Below, one piece after another: positions 1-7,846 of a DNA stretch of 34,766 nucleotides (positions within the stretch are counted from its first letter, which is position 1; each line of letters opens with the position of its first letter). The notes below the pieces were generated by a model. It did no database searches. It was not told the DNA's origin and saw only the letters and a program-made list of their open reading frames with translations. The translations under genes and the position numbers were made by a program. The stretch comes from Clostridia bacterium. Lineage in GTDB: Bacteria > Bacillota > Clostridia > TANB77 > CAG-508. The DNA is taken from assembly GCA_017470645.1 (NCBI GenBank), contig JAFUYJ010000023.1, positions 1-34,766 on the forward strand, in the 5' to 3' direction.

Positions 1-2
1 AA

Positions 3-491
3 GCAAAAGAGTATTATCAAAGGGCCGCAATATTAAATTCATATTTATATAACGGGCAATATAATCTTGCCTTAATTGCAATGATTCAAGGAGAACTAGA
101 CGAAGCTGAAAGACATTTACAAAAAGCATTGCAGCAAGAAGAACTAGAACCAATAGGATATTTTTACTTAGCTCAAATTGCCTTGGTAAAAGGTGAAAAC
201 GATAAAGCTTTAAACTATATCAATTTGGCTTTAGAACTAGATAAAAAATTGGAAAAGAAAATCTTAGAACAACCATTGTTTATACCAATTCAAGATAAAA
301 TAAGAATTCCAAATGAACCTTCAAGGAAAATTAATATAACACTATCAAAGAAAGAACTAGATACTAATAAATACTTAGAAGAAATGTATAATTTGGTAGA
401 TTCACTAAATGGCGGTAAGATATCTTCAGTGGAAGATGGAAAACAACAAGTAAAAGAAGAAAATCAGTTGGAAAATGAAAAAGAAAGATAG
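3..491 (+). CDS. TPR-repeat protein, C-terminal part (cut by window start)
   Basis: The reading frame is open from the first bases of the window, so only the C-terminal part of the gene is present; the first in-frame ATG at 81 is internal. The visible protein begins AKEYYQRAAILNSYLY and continues with helical pairs such as ARRAY-like ELDEAERHLQKALQQEEL and GENDKALNYINLALELD, which have the spacing and the A/L/Y pattern of tetratricopeptide repeats. The last 70 residues are charged and look disordered (rich in K, E and Q). TPR proteins are scaffolds for protein contacts; the partner cannot be read here. It ends 94 bases before dpaA. No enzymatic domain is visible in the part present. Confidence 0.7.
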   Translation, partial: AKEYYQRAAILNSYLYNGQYNLALIAMIQGELDEAERHLQKALQQEELEPIGYFYLAQIALVKGENDKALNYINLALELDKKLEKKILEQPLFIPIQDKIRIPNEPSRKINITLSKKELDTNKYLEEMYNLVDSLNGGKISSVEDGKQQVKEENQLENEKER

Positions 492-585
492 AATTATCTT
501 ATAGCAGGATAATAAAAAACGAATATTACCTAAAAAAACAAAATATATTCATAATATAAATATTATTTGAAAGGAATTTAATATT

Positions 586-1452
586 ATGAATATTAGTGTA
601 ATTGGTGGAGATTCTAGAATTGTAGAATTGGTAAAGTTATTAGCAAAAGATGAAAATGAATTAACTTTATTTGGATTAGGAAAATGTACAGAACTTGAAA
701 AGTTCAAACATGCATCCAATCTAGATGAAGCATTACAGGAGGCTCAATTAGTAATAACATCAATTCCGTTGTCCAAAAATGGTGTAAATATAAATACTGT
801 TTATACAGAAAAGACAATACTAATTGAGGATTTTTTTGAAAAATCAAAAAATAAAAAAATAATAACAGGTAATATTACTGAAGAAATTCAGAAACGTATT
901 AAACCAGAAAATAAAAATGAAATTATCGATATTCTAAAAAGCGAAGAACTAACCATAATGAATGCAATACCAACAGCTGAAGGAGCAATTCAAATTGCTA
1001 TGGAAAAGAGCAAAATAACATTACACAATAGTAAATGCTTAGTTTTAGGCTTCGGAAGAATAGGAAAAATATTATCTAAAATGTTAATAGGGATTGGAGC
1101 TAATGTATATTGCGAAGCAAGAAAAACTAAAGACATAGCATGGATTAAGAGTTATGGGTATAATGCAATAGATATAAAAGAATTAGGCAATTATTTAAAT
1201 AAATTTGATTTTATATTTAATACAATACCGCATCTAATACTAAATGAAGACAAACTTAACCTAATAAAAAAAGAATGTTTATTAATAGATTTAGCCTCAA
1301 AACCAGGTGGAATAGATTTTGAAAAAGCAAAGGAGCTTAATTTACAAGTAGAATGGGCATTAGCTTTACCAGGTAAAGTTGCTCCAAAAACTGCTGCAGT
1401 TTATATTTATAATATTTTGGATGAGACTTTTATACATAGAAAGGAAAGATAG
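586..1452 (+). CDS. dpaA: Dipicolinate synthase subunit A
   Basis: Dipicolinate synthase makes the spore-core chelator dipicolinic acid from a dihydrodipicolinate-pathway intermediate, in the mother cell. The 288-residue protein has the usual DpaA length. It starts with a nucleotide-binding strand (MNISVIGGDSRIVELVKLL), has a second Rossmann motif near residue 152 (CLVLGFGRIGKILSKML) and ends with the family block ALPGKVAPKTAAVYI. The ATG follows an AAAGGAA ribosome site. Upstream, CATAATATA at 550-558 fits a sigma-E/sigma-K minus-10 element, but I see no minus-35 at the proper distance. In many Firmicutes dpaB follows directly; here the next gene is uppP, 2 bases after the stop, and dpaB is not in the window. 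It implies that the organism sporulates. Confidence 0.88.
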   Translation: MNISVIGGDSRIVELVKLLAKDENELTLFGLGKCTELEKFKHASNLDEALQEAQLVITSIPLSKNGVNINTVYTEKTILIEDFFEKSKNKKIITGNITEEIQKRIKPENKNEIIDILKSEELTIMNAIPTAEGAIQIAMEKSKITLHNSKCLVLGFGRIGKILSKMLIGIGANVYCEARKTKDIAWIKSYGYNAIDIKELGNYLNKFDFIFNTIPHLILNEDKLNLIKKECLLIDLASKPGGIDFEKAKELNLQVEWALALPGKVAPKTAAVYIYNILDETFIHRKER

Positions 1453-1454
1453 AA

Positions 1455-2261
1455 ATGAATGTATACATACAATCGCTAATACTAGGAGTAGTGCAAGGAC
1501 TGACAGAACTATTACCAATATCAAGTTCTGCACATTTAATTTTAATACCAAAAATATTTGGATGGGGAGATATCCCTGATTCATTTGATGTAGCCCTACA
1601 TTTTGGAACATTACTTGCAATAGCGTTGTACTTCTTTAAAGATTGGCTAGAATTAATAAAGGGTGGATTTAACTTAGTATTTAAAAATGATAGAACAACA
1701 GAAGGTAAAATGTTTTGGTATATAGTACTTGCTACAATTCCAGGAGGTATTATAGGATTTTTACTAGATCATTTCTTCGAAAAAAATCTAAAAGCTCCAT
1801 TAATTATTGCAACAGCTTTAATAGTAATGGGTATAGTTTTATACTATGTGGATAAAAAGTGCGAATCAAAAATTAAATATGAAAAAATGGGATTAAAAGA
1901 AACATTTTTAATTGGAATTTCACAAGCTTTAGCGTTTATACCAGGAGTTTCAAGATCTGGTGTAACAATGACAATGGGAAGATTATTAAAAGTTGAAAGA
2001 GAGTCTGTTGCAAGATATTCATTTATGCTATCAGCACCAATTGTACTTGCAGCAACTTTATATAAATTTAAAGATTTTGAATTGAACCCACAATTTTTTA
2101 TAGGTGTAATTTCAAGCTTTTTAGTTGGGTTAGCAGTAATTAAATTTTTGATGCAATATCTAAAAAAAGGAAGTTTCAAAATTTTTGCAATATATAGAGT
2201 TATAATTGGAGTTTTAGTGTTTATACTATATTTTAATAATGTTTTAGTGACGGTAAAATAA
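1455..2261 (+). CDS. uppP: Undecaprenyl-diphosphatase (UppP/BacA type)
   Basis: This membrane enzyme removes one phosphate from undecaprenyl pyrophosphate, so that the lipid carrier can be used again for peptidoglycan and wall polymers; it can also give bacitracin tolerance. The 268-residue, strongly hydrophobic protein has both family signatures: the Glu-rich motif with LTELLPISSSAHL at residues 16-28, and PGVSRSGVTMTMGRLL near residue 163, which carries the catalytic Arg. Length is normal for the family. The ATG follows AAGGAAAG with good spacing and sits 2 bases after dpaA, so the two are probably co-transcribed. That pairing may give the carrier enzyme extra expression during spore cortex synthesis, which is inference. 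Confidence 0.93.
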   Translation: MNVYIQSLILGVVQGLTELLPISSSAHLILIPKIFGWGDIPDSFDVALHFGTLLAIALYFFKDWLELIKGGFNLVFKNDRTTEGKMFWYIVLATIPGGIIGFLLDHFFEKNLKAPLIIATALIVMGIVLYYVDKKCESKIKYEKMGLKETFLIGISQALAFIPGVSRSGVTMTMGRLLKVERESVARYSFMLSAPIVLAATLYKFKDFELNPQFFIGVISSFLVGLAVIKFLMQYLKKGSFKIFAIYRVIIGVLVFILYFNNVLVTVK

Positions 2262-2326
2262 AATATGAAATTATAGATAGTATAATTAAAATGTGTTAAT
2301 TTTGTTGTTGAAAGGAACGGTGAAAA

Positions 2327-2521
2327 ATGGGAAACAATACTTTAATAAGAGCAACCATCATTGTGTTAATTTGTTTAACTTTATTTACAATAGTTATGAT
2401 GGTTATGGTAGGACCAAACAGTATAATAAATCAGGAAAAAGAAAAGTATAATCAAACTCATGTTGAGGAAAGAACAGAAGACAAGAGTAATGATAATGTG
2501 GTTATAGTTAACAATAATTAA
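2327..2521 (+). CDS. Small single-pass membrane protein, unknown function
   Basis: A 64-residue protein with one hydrophobic segment at residues 8-29 (ATIIVLICLTLFTIVMMVMV) followed by a charged, Asn-rich tail that is probably disordered. The start has a clear GAAAGGAACGG ribosome site. It follows uppP by 65 bases and is closed by an intrinsic terminator 10 bases after its stop, so it is likely the last gene of the dpaA-uppP transcript. I recognise no family. The good ribosome site and the terminator placement support a real gene. Confidence 0.55.
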   Translation: MGNNTLIRATIIVLICLTLFTIVMMVMVGPNSIINQEKEKYNQTHVEERTEDKSNDNVVIVNNN

Positions 2522-2530
2522 ATATTTTTA

Positions 2531-2562
2531 CTCTCTCAATAAATATAATTGAGAGAGTTTTT
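2531..2562 (+). terminator. Intrinsic terminator after the dpaA-uppP group
   Basis: CTCTCTCAAT at 2531-2540 pairs perfectly with ATTGAGAGAG at 2548-2557 around a 7-base loop, followed by TTTTTCTTTT. It ends transcription of the upstream group before the RNase J promoter. Confidence 0.85.
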
Positions 2563-2618
2563 CTTTTAAATATTGATATTTAAAGTAGTTGAATAAAACA
2601 TTGGGTTACATAACAAAC

Positions 2619-2647
2619 TTGACAGAAACGTAAAAAAATAGTATAAT
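2619..2647 (+). promoter_or_regulatory. Consensus sigma-A promoter for RNase J
   Basis: TTGACA at 2619-2624 and TATAAT at 2642-2647, separated by exactly 17 bases; both boxes match the consensus in full. Transcription would start near 2654 and leave a leader of about 230 bases before rnj. Confidence 0.85.
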
Positions 2648-2883
2648 AGCAATCAGTTAGTACCAGTTAATGGGAAAAAGAGATTAAATTTGTATATAAA
2701 TATTTATCAATGGTGTGGATAAGTATTATTAAAAGATTGTAGAATGAGAACGGAAAATAAAAATAGAAATTATAAGGTTTATAATAAATAAACTGTTTTT
2801 TTGCTGTGATAATTTTAATATTTTAATGTATATGAATTTAAACTAAAAGAAAAAATTATAGAGAAAAGGAGAGATTTTAATTT
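2648..2883 (+). other. Long untranslated leader of rnj
   Basis: About 230 bases of A+T-rich sequence between the promoter and the rnj start. I see no riboswitch or strong hairpin. A 15-codon ORF starting with the ATG at 2743 lacks a ribosome site and is not called. RNase J leaders could be targets of the enzyme itself (autoregulation), but that is inference from the length only. The end of the leader carries the rnj ribosome site (AAAAGGAGAG). Confidence 0.4.
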
Positions 2884-4866
2884 ATGACAAATGAAATAGC
2901 TAGTAAAGAGAATGTTGTAAGAAAAACAAAAGATAAGTATGAGAAAAATTACAGAAACGAAGATAAGACTGCAAAGAGAAGAGAAATCAATAAAGATAGT
3001 AAAGCACCTTCAAAAACAAAGAAAGATGGTGTAGAGAAAAAGGTAGTAGAAAAAAGAGAGAGAGTTAACAAAAAAGATAACATAGTAAGTGCGGAAAAAA
3101 ACAAAAAGAGAACACAAAACAGAAATTCTAATGTGGTAAATTCAAATAGAGAAACAAGAAATTCACATAAACCAGTAAATCAAAAATCAGATTTAAATTT
3201 TGAATTTAAGAAACCAAATTTAAAAATAATTCCATTAGGTGGATTAGAAGAAATAGGAAAAAACATTACAATTTTTGAATACGATGATGAGATAGTATTA
3301 GTAGACTGTGGATTGGAATTCCCAGAAGATAATATGTTAGGTGTAGACTTAGTTATACCAGACGTAACATATCTTGTGAAAAACAAAGAAAAAATTAAAG
3401 GATTAGTAATAACACATGGTCACGAAGATCACATTGGTTCAATTCCATATGTTTTAAAACAAGTGGATATGCCAATTTATGCAACTAGATTAACAGTAGG
3501 TTTAATCCAAAACAAATTAGAAGAACACAAATTATTACGTTCAACAAGATTATATACTGTAGATCAAGGTCAAACAGTAGATTTAGGAAAAATAAAAGTA
3601 GAATTTATAAGAAGTTCACACAGTATTCCAGACTCTGTAATGCTTGCAATTCATACACCAGTAGGAACTGTAATGCATACAGGCGATTTTAAGATTGATT
3701 TTACACCAATAGATGACCAATTAATGGACTTCGGAAGAATAGCAGAAATAGGAAATCAAGGTGTATTAGCGTTGTTATCAGATAGTACAAACTCTGAAAG
3801 AAAAGGATACACAATGTCTGAAAGCTCTGTAGGAGAAGTGTTTGACAGATTATTTATGAATTGCAAGAAGAGAATAGTTGTTGCAACGTTCGCATCAAAT
3901 GTTCACAGAGTTCAACAAATTTGTAATTCAGCTGTAAAATATGGAAGAAAAATTGCAGTATGTGGAAGAAGTATGATCAACATGATTGAAACTGCAAGAA
4001 ATCTAGGATATATTCAAGTCCCAGACAACACATTTATAGACATAGATATGATAAAAAACTACACAGATGAACAACTAACAATTTTAACAACAGGAAGCCA
4101 AGGAGAAGCAATGTCAGCTTTAACAAGAATGGCAGCTGGAGAACACAAGAAAGTTGTTATTACACCAAATGACTTAGTAATAATTTCAGCAACAGCAATT
4201 CCTGGAAATGAAAAATTAGTATCTAAAGTTATAGACAAATTAATGCAAATAGGTGCAGAAGTTGTGTATAGTGCACTTGAAGACATCCACGTTTCAGGAC
4301 ATGCTTGTCAAGAAGAACAAAAATTAATCATGTCTCTAGTACGCCCTAAATTCTTTTTACCTGTTCACGGTGAATATAGACAATTACGTGCGCATGCTGA
4401 AACAGCTAAGAAAATGGGAATCCCACCAGAAAACATATTCATGTTAGAAAATGGTAGAGTATTAGAGTTAAATGAAAACGAAGCTAAAATAACAACATCA
4501 GTTCCATCAGGAAAAATATTAGTAGATGGATTAGGTGTTGGTGACGTTGGAAATATCGTTTTAAGAGATAGACAACACTTGTCACAAGATGGATTAATAA
4601 TCATAGTAATGACAATGGATGCAGGTTCAGGAGAAATAGTTTCAGGACCAGATGTAATTTCAAGAGGTTTCGTATATGTACGTGAATCTGAAAACTTAAT
4701 GGAAGATGTTAAGAAACAAATTAGAGAAGAAGTTAAGTACTTCGAGGAAAGAAATATTACAGATTGGTCAACAATCAAGTCAACTTTGAAGGATAATTTA
4801 AGGGATTATATCTTCCAAAAGACTAAGAGAAATCCGATGATTTTACCAATAATCATGGAAGTTTAA
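2884..4866 (+). CDS. rnj: Ribonuclease J (beta-CASP metallo-beta-lactamase RNase)
   Basis: RNase J is an endo- and 5'-3' exoribonuclease central to mRNA turnover and rRNA maturation in Firmicutes. Catalytic sequence begins near residue 110 (LKIIPLGGLEEIGKN). The zinc motif HGHEDHIGS lies near residues 178-186, another metal block is MHTGDFKID, and beta-CASP motifs follow, with SDSTN in the middle and HVSGHA near residue 466. The C-terminal domain ends in PMILPIIMEV. RNase J is usually about 555 residues; this one has 660 because of an N-terminal extension of about 105 residues built almost only of K, R, E, N and S, likely disordered and possibly RNA-binding. The start has a good AAGGAGAG site. 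A GGGGAC-type inverted repeat follows the stop. Confidence 0.94.
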   Translation: MTNEIASKENVVRKTKDKYEKNYRNEDKTAKRREINKDSKAPSKTKKDGVEKKVVEKRERVNKKDNIVSAEKNKKRTQNRNSNVVNSNRETRNSHKPVNQKSDLNFEFKKPNLKIIPLGGLEEIGKNITIFEYDDEIVLVDCGLEFPEDNMLGVDLVIPDVTYLVKNKEKIKGLVITHGHEDHIGSIPYVLKQVDMPIYATRLTVGLIQNKLEEHKLLRSTRLYTVDQGQTVDLGKIKVEFIRSSHSIPDSVMLAIHTPVGTVMHTGDFKIDFTPIDDQLMDFGRIAEIGNQGVLALLSDSTNSERKGYTMSESSVGEVFDRLFMNCKKRIVVATFASNVHRVQQICNSAVKYGRKIAVCGRSMINMIETARNLGYIQVPDNTFIDIDMIKNYTDEQLTILTTGSQGEAMSALTRMAAGEHKKVVITPNDLVIISATAIPGNEKLVSKVIDKLMQIGAEVVYSALEDIHVSGHACQEEQKLIMSLVRPKFFLPVHGEYRQLRAHAETAKKMGIPPENIFMLENGRVLELNENEAKITTSVPSGKILVDGLGVGDVGNIVLRDRQHLSQDGLIIIVMTMDAGSGEIVSGPDVISRGFVYVRESENLMEDVKKQIREEVKYFEERNITDWSTIKSTLKDNLRDYIFQKTKRNPMILPIIMEV

Positions 4867-4880
4867 ATTTGATAATTTTT

Positions 4881-4950
4881 TTGAAACATTTGGGGACGGT
4901 CTTTTTTGTTTCAAAAATGAAACAAAAAAGACCGTCCCCGAATGTTTCAA
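4881..4950. repeat. Inverted pair of GGGGACGGTC intergenic repeats
   Basis: Two 32-base arms (4881-4912 and 4919-4950) are reverse complements except for one position that still forms a G-U pair, around a 6-base loop. Each arm is one unit, bounded by GAAAC and GTTTC, with the core GGGGACGGTC and a T-run. It fills the rnj-gltX gap and as RNA would form a very strong hairpin that could act as terminator or processing site. The same unit occurs at 6611-6700 and 19309-19340, and a sister unit at 30917-30995 and 33594-33624. Confidence 0.85.
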
Positions 4951-4969
4951 AAAGAAAGGAAGAATTAAA

Positions 4970-6607
4970 ATGGATTATAAAGATTTAGCAGAATTAATAT
5001 TCCCAGATGCTAAGGATATTTCTTATTATGAGGAAAAATATCCAAGAAGAGATTTACCAGAAGGAGCAGCAGTTGTAAGAATTGGACCAAGTCCTACAGG
5101 AAATGTACATATAGGAACAATATATCAAGCTGTAATAGCAAGAAAAATGGCCAATCAAACAAATGGTGTATTTTTTATGAGAGTTGAGGATACAGATCAA
5201 AAAAGAGAAGTTGAAAATGGAATTAATCAAATAATTGAATCTCTAACAAAATTTGATCTAGAACCAGATGAAGGAATGATAAGCGAAACAGAGTCAAAAG
5301 GTCCATATGGTCCATATAGACAATCAATGAGAGGGGATATTTACAAAGCATATGCTAAATATTTATTATCTCAAGGAAAAGCTTATCCAGGTTTTGAAAC
5401 ACAAGACCAACTAAATGAAATGAGAGAAAAACAAGAAGCAGCAAAAGTTAGAACAGGGTATTATGGAGTTTGGGCAACATCAAGAAATTTGTCAGTAGAA
5501 GAAGCAGCTGAAAAAATAAAGGCTGGAGAACCATACATAATTAGATTTAAATCACCAGGTAGAGAAGATAGAAAAATAAAACATAAAGATATTATTAAAG
5601 GAAATGTTGAATTTCCAGAAAATGATCAAGATATTATTATAATAAAATCAGATGGATTACCAACATATCACTTTGCACATGCTGTTGATGATCATTTAAT
5701 GGGAACAACAATTGTATCAAGAGGTGATGAATGGTTATCATCAGTTCCTGTTCATTTACAATTATTCCAAGAGTTAGGATTTAAAGCCCCAAGATATGCT
5801 CATACTCCTACACTTTTGAAAAATGATAATGGTAATAAGCGTAAAATTAGTAAAAGAAAAGACCCAGAAGCTGCAGCATCTTATTATGAAGAAGTTGGTA
5901 TTCCTTCACAATCAGTAAAAGAATATCTACTAAACATAGCAAACTCAACATTCGAAAACTGGAGAAGAGCAAATCCAGATAAATCAATAGATGAATTTGA
6001 TTTTCAATTAAACAAAATGAGTGTAAGTGGAGCATTATTTGATATGGTAAAATTATTAGATGTATCAAAAAATGTAATATCAAAATACTCAGCTGAAAGA
6101 GTTTACGATGAAGCAATTGCATGGGCTAATGAATTTGATAAGGAACTAGCTAGCATGTTATCAGCAGATAAAGAATATTCATTAAGAGTTTTAGGAATTG
6201 AAAGAGGAAATGCTAAACCAAGAAAAGATTTATCAAAATGGTCTGAATTAAAACATACTATTTCATATATGTACAATGACAAATTTGATAAAGATGCTGA
6301 ATTTGAATATGGTAAAGTTTCAGATAAAGATGAAATCAAAAAAATCACAAAATTATATGTAGAAAAATATTTCGATATAAACGATGATAAACAAACATGG
6401 TTTGATAAAATGAAAGACTTGGCTGAAGAAGTTGGCTTTGCAAGAGAAGTAAAAGAATTTAAAGCAAATCCAGAAAATTGGCCAGGACATGTTGGAGATA
6501 TAAGCACTGTAATTCGTGTTACTCTAACTGGAAGACAAAACACTCCTGATTTGTACGAAATTATGCAAGTTTTAGGAAAAGAGACGGTTATTGAAAGATT
6601 AAGCTAA
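4970..6607 (+). CDS. gltX: Glutamate--tRNA ligase
   Basis: Class I synthetase that charges tRNA-Glu, and also tRNA-Gln in organisms that use the GatCAB amidotransferase. The N-terminal catalytic region has the HIGH-type motif in VRIGPSPTGNVHIGTIYQA (residues about 36-54), then FFMRVEDTDQKR. The KMSKS-type loop is KISKRKDPEAA near residue 294. The C-terminal half is helical and ends in VIRVTLTGRQNTPDLYEIMQVLG, the usual anticodon-binding end. At 545 residues it is longer than the common 470-500, in keeping with a clostridial long form. The ATG follows AAAGGAAG. It sits alone between two repeat clusters. A glutaminyl synthetase is not excluded by sequence, but the KISKR loop and C-terminal block favour GltX. 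Confidence 0.92.
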   Translation: MDYKDLAELIFPDAKDISYYEEKYPRRDLPEGAAVVRIGPSPTGNVHIGTIYQAVIARKMANQTNGVFFMRVEDTDQKREVENGINQIIESLTKFDLEPDEGMISETESKGPYGPYRQSMRGDIYKAYAKYLLSQGKAYPGFETQDQLNEMREKQEAAKVRTGYYGVWATSRNLSVEEAAEKIKAGEPYIIRFKSPGREDRKIKHKDIIKGNVEFPENDQDIIIIKSDGLPTYHFAHAVDDHLMGTTIVSRGDEWLSSVPVHLQLFQELGFKAPRYAHTPTLLKNDNGNKRKISKRKDPEAAASYYEEVGIPSQSVKEYLLNIANSTFENWRRANPDKSIDEFDFQLNKMSVSGALFDMVKLLDVSKNVISKYSAERVYDEAIAWANEFDKELASMLSADKEYSLRVLGIERGNAKPRKDLSKWSELKHTISYMYNDKFDKDAEFEYGKVSDKDEIKKITKLYVEKYFDINDDKQTWFDKMKDLAEEVGFAREVKEFKANPENWPGHVGDISTVIRVTLTGRQNTPDLYEIMQVLGKETVIERLS

Positions 6608-6610
6608 TTT

Positions 6611-6700
6611 AAAATGAGGGACGGTCCTTTTTTTCAAATTTTTAAAATTAAGGACCGTCCCTCATTTCAAAAATTTGAAAAAAAGGACCGTCCCCAATTT
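6611..6700. repeat. Three GGGACGGTCC repeat units, one direct and two inverted
   Basis: One unit reads forward (6611-6640) and two read in reverse (6649-6667 and 6671-6700). The forward unit can pair with either reverse unit, so two alternative hairpins are possible. The outer ends are AAATT/AATTT here instead of GAAAC/GTTTC, which makes this a third variant of the repeat family. The cluster occupies the whole gltX-DUF951 gap. Confidence 0.8.
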
Positions 6701-6723
6701 AAAAGAAAGAGATGTGATTCAAA

Positions 6724-6912
6724 ATGGAATATAACATAGGTGATATTGTAAGAACAAAAAAGCAACATCCATGTGGAAGTAAACTATGGGAAATTACAAG
6801 AGTTGGTGTTGACTTTAAATTGAAATGCCAAGGATGTGGCCATGTTGTAATGGTTGAAAGACAAAAAGCTTTAAAAATGATAACTAAAAAAATAGAAAAT
6901 AATGAACAATAA
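6724..6912 (+). CDS. DUF951 family small zinc-finger-like protein
   Basis: A 62-residue protein beginning MEYNIGDIVRTKKQHPCGS, followed by WEITRVGVDFKLKCQGCGH and a terminal basic part. This pattern (CGS-x-WEI-x-R-x-G-x-D, then CxxCG) is that of the DUF951 family (YyzM in Bacillus), small conserved Firmicute proteins of unknown function. In Bacillus and Clostridium relatives the gene is often near chromosome-maintenance genes; here it follows gltX. The three cysteines may bind a metal. The start has AAAAGAAAGAGATG upstream, a modest ribosome site. Function is unknown. Confidence 0.85.
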   Translation: MEYNIGDIVRTKKQHPCGSKLWEITRVGVDFKLKCQGCGHVVMVERQKALKMITKKIENNEQ

Positions 6913-6919
6913 AATGAAG

Positions 6920-6950
6920 GCGGATCAGATAACTTCTGATCCGCTTGTTG
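6920..6950. terminator. Bidirectional hairpin between convergent genes
   Basis: GCGGATCAGA (6920-6929) pairs perfectly with TCTGATCCGC (6935-6944) around TAACT. The T-rich tail on the plus side is weak (TTGTTGG). It lies between the DUF951 gene and the convergent minus-strand small gene, so it probably serves both. Confidence 0.7.
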
Positions 6951-6966
6951 GTTCTACTAAAATTCA

Positions 6967-7197
6967 TTAGCGAACCATGTTGACGAAGATTCCACCTGCG
7001 TTCTCGATGATATCCCTAACATTAATGTCGAAGATTGTGGAGCTGCGGCTTTCAACGAAAAGATAAACCACGGATCCGTCCTTCGCATTTGCAACTGATG
7101 TCTGCAGGTAGGGATGAGTACTCTCGAGCTTTTCGATAGCTTTCTCGCAAATGTTGTTCGACTTGAACTTGAACTTTGCCTTAGGATGTGCTTTCAT
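6967..7197 (-). CDS. Small alpha/beta protein, paralogue of the gene at 7847-8047
   Basis: A 76-residue protein if translation starts at the ATG at 7197, which has a perfect GAGGAGG site 9 bases before it; the ATG at 7215 would precede the ribosome site. No named family is recognised. The predicted order is strand (AKFKFKS), helix (ICEKAIEKLE), two strands (LQTSVANA, SVVYLFVE), helix (NVRDIIENAGG), strand (IFVNMV), which resembles a ferredoxin-like fold. Its C-terminal FDINVRDIIENAGGIFV aligns with FDTRITAILQEFGGELI of the gene at 7847-8047. G+C is 47 percent over 7021-7140 against 28 percent over 7381-7440 nearby. Its own promoter is at 7255-7283. Foreign origin or special codon use is inference. 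Confidence 0.6.
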   Translation of the reverse strand: MKAHPKAKFKFKSNNICEKAIEKLESTHPYLQTSVANAKDGSVVYLFVESRSSTIFDINVRDIIENAGGIFVNMVR

Positions 7198-7227
7198 GGA
7201 TGTAATCCTCCTCAATATAAATTTACT

Positions 7228-7250
7228 ACGAACGCACGTAGCGAACGTGT
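7228..7250 (-). promoter_or_regulatory. GC-rich repeat block in the leader of the 6967-7197 gene
   Basis: Two CGAACG direct repeats, 13 bases apart (7229-7234 and 7242-7247), are interleaved with two short inverted repeats (CTACG/CGTAG and CACGT/ACGTG). The block is strikingly G+C-rich amid A+T-rich DNA and lies just after the likely transcription start, where an operator or a structured leader could sit. Confidence 0.4.
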
Positions 7251-7254
7251 TACT

Positions 7255-7283
7255 ATAATAACATAATATATACAGTAGGTCAA
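7255..7283 (-). promoter_or_regulatory. Sigma-A-type promoter for the 6967-7197 gene
   Basis: Read on the minus strand, TTGACC (7283-7278) and TATTAT (7260-7255) are 17 bases apart. The start site would be near 7248, about 50 bases before the ATG. Confidence 0.65.
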
Positions 7284-7362
7284 GAAAAAATCACAAAAAA
7301 AACATTTTACGACTTCTTTTGACAAACAAAGCAGTATTTTCACTTTGAAAACAATATATGTA

Positions 7363-7707
7363 TTATTTAGGTGAAAATAATTCTACAAATTCATTCCAAT
7401 TAATCATCTTTATTGAAGAACAATCTGTAGATAGGGTTTCTACAATATGTTTTGTTTTATCACTAGAATTCAAATCTAAAACAATAATATTTTCAACGCA
7501 GTTTTCTTTTCCATATAACATTCTAAAATTTAATGAGCGCAGAAAACCTTCAATCTTATTTTCTTGGTTTTTTACAGCTATTATTATGTTTATACCGTCT
7601 GTTTTGATGTTATTACAAGAATGAATATATATAACATTTTTTATCAATTCCATTAAACCATATAATGCACAAATCCATAAAATGCAATTAATTATGAAAT
7701 CCATCAT
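7363..7707 (-). CDS. Small membrane-anchored glycosyltransferase-2-like protein
   Basis: A 114-residue protein with an N-terminal membrane helix (residues about 4-28) and a short domain that looks like the start of a GT-A glycosyltransferase: INIIIAVKNQENKIEGFLRSL, then VENIIVLDLNSSDKTKHIVETL. A full family-2 enzyme is more than 200 residues and has a DxD motif after this point, which is absent, so catalysis is unlikely. I recall similar truncated proteins in other Clostridia, which suggests a conserved non-enzymatic role, but this is from memory. The ATG follows AGAGGTG. The opposite-strand ORF at 7358-7624 has no ribosome site and is rejected. A sigma-K-like promoter lies just upstream. Confidence 0.7.
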   Translation of the reverse strand: MMDFIINCILWICALYGLMELIKNVIYIHSCNNIKTDGINIIIAVKNQENKIEGFLRSLNFRMLYGKENCVENIIVLDLNSSDKTKHIVETLSTDCSSIKMINWNEFVELFSPK

Positions 7708-7728
7708 TTGGAAATCACCTCTTTAACT

Positions 7729-7756
7729 TATAGTATGTGGATACATGCTTTTTTGT
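7729..7756 (-). promoter_or_regulatory. Sigma-K-like sporulation promoter
   Basis: On the minus strand, AC (7756-7755) is followed after exactly 17 bases by CATACTATA (7737-7729), which matches the late mother-cell pattern AC-N17-CATANNNTA in full. The start site would fall almost on the ribosome site of the 7363-7707 gene, a rather tight layout. The short motif makes chance agreement possible. Confidence 0.4.
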
Positions 7757-7781
7757 GAAAATACAATCAGAAATAAATAAA

Positions 7782-7816
7782 AAGAAAAAGACCTGAATAA
7801 ATCCAGGTCTAAAAAA
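7782..7816 (-). terminator. Intrinsic terminator of the 7847-8047 gene
   Basis: On the minus strand AGACCTG pairs with CAGGTCT (7810-7804 with 7796-7790) around a 7-base loop, followed by TTTTTCTTTTT. It lies 31 bases after the stop of the minus-strand gene. Confidence 0.75.
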
Positions 7817-7846
7817 CAAATTATTAAATTGGTTTTCTGGCAATTA

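Noticed and set aside
2743..2790. 15-codon ORF in the rnj leader
   Set aside because: No ribosome site and no sign of conservation that can be judged here.
4365..4778. Minus-strand ORF of 137 codons inside rnj
   Set aside because: Shadow of the RNase J frame; Ser/Pro/Ile-rich sequence typical of antisense frames and no ribosome site.
7358..7624. Plus-strand ORF of 88 codons
   Set aside because: No ribosome site; it is antisense to the glycosyltransferase-like gene, which has AGAGGTG, a membrane helix and family-like sequence.
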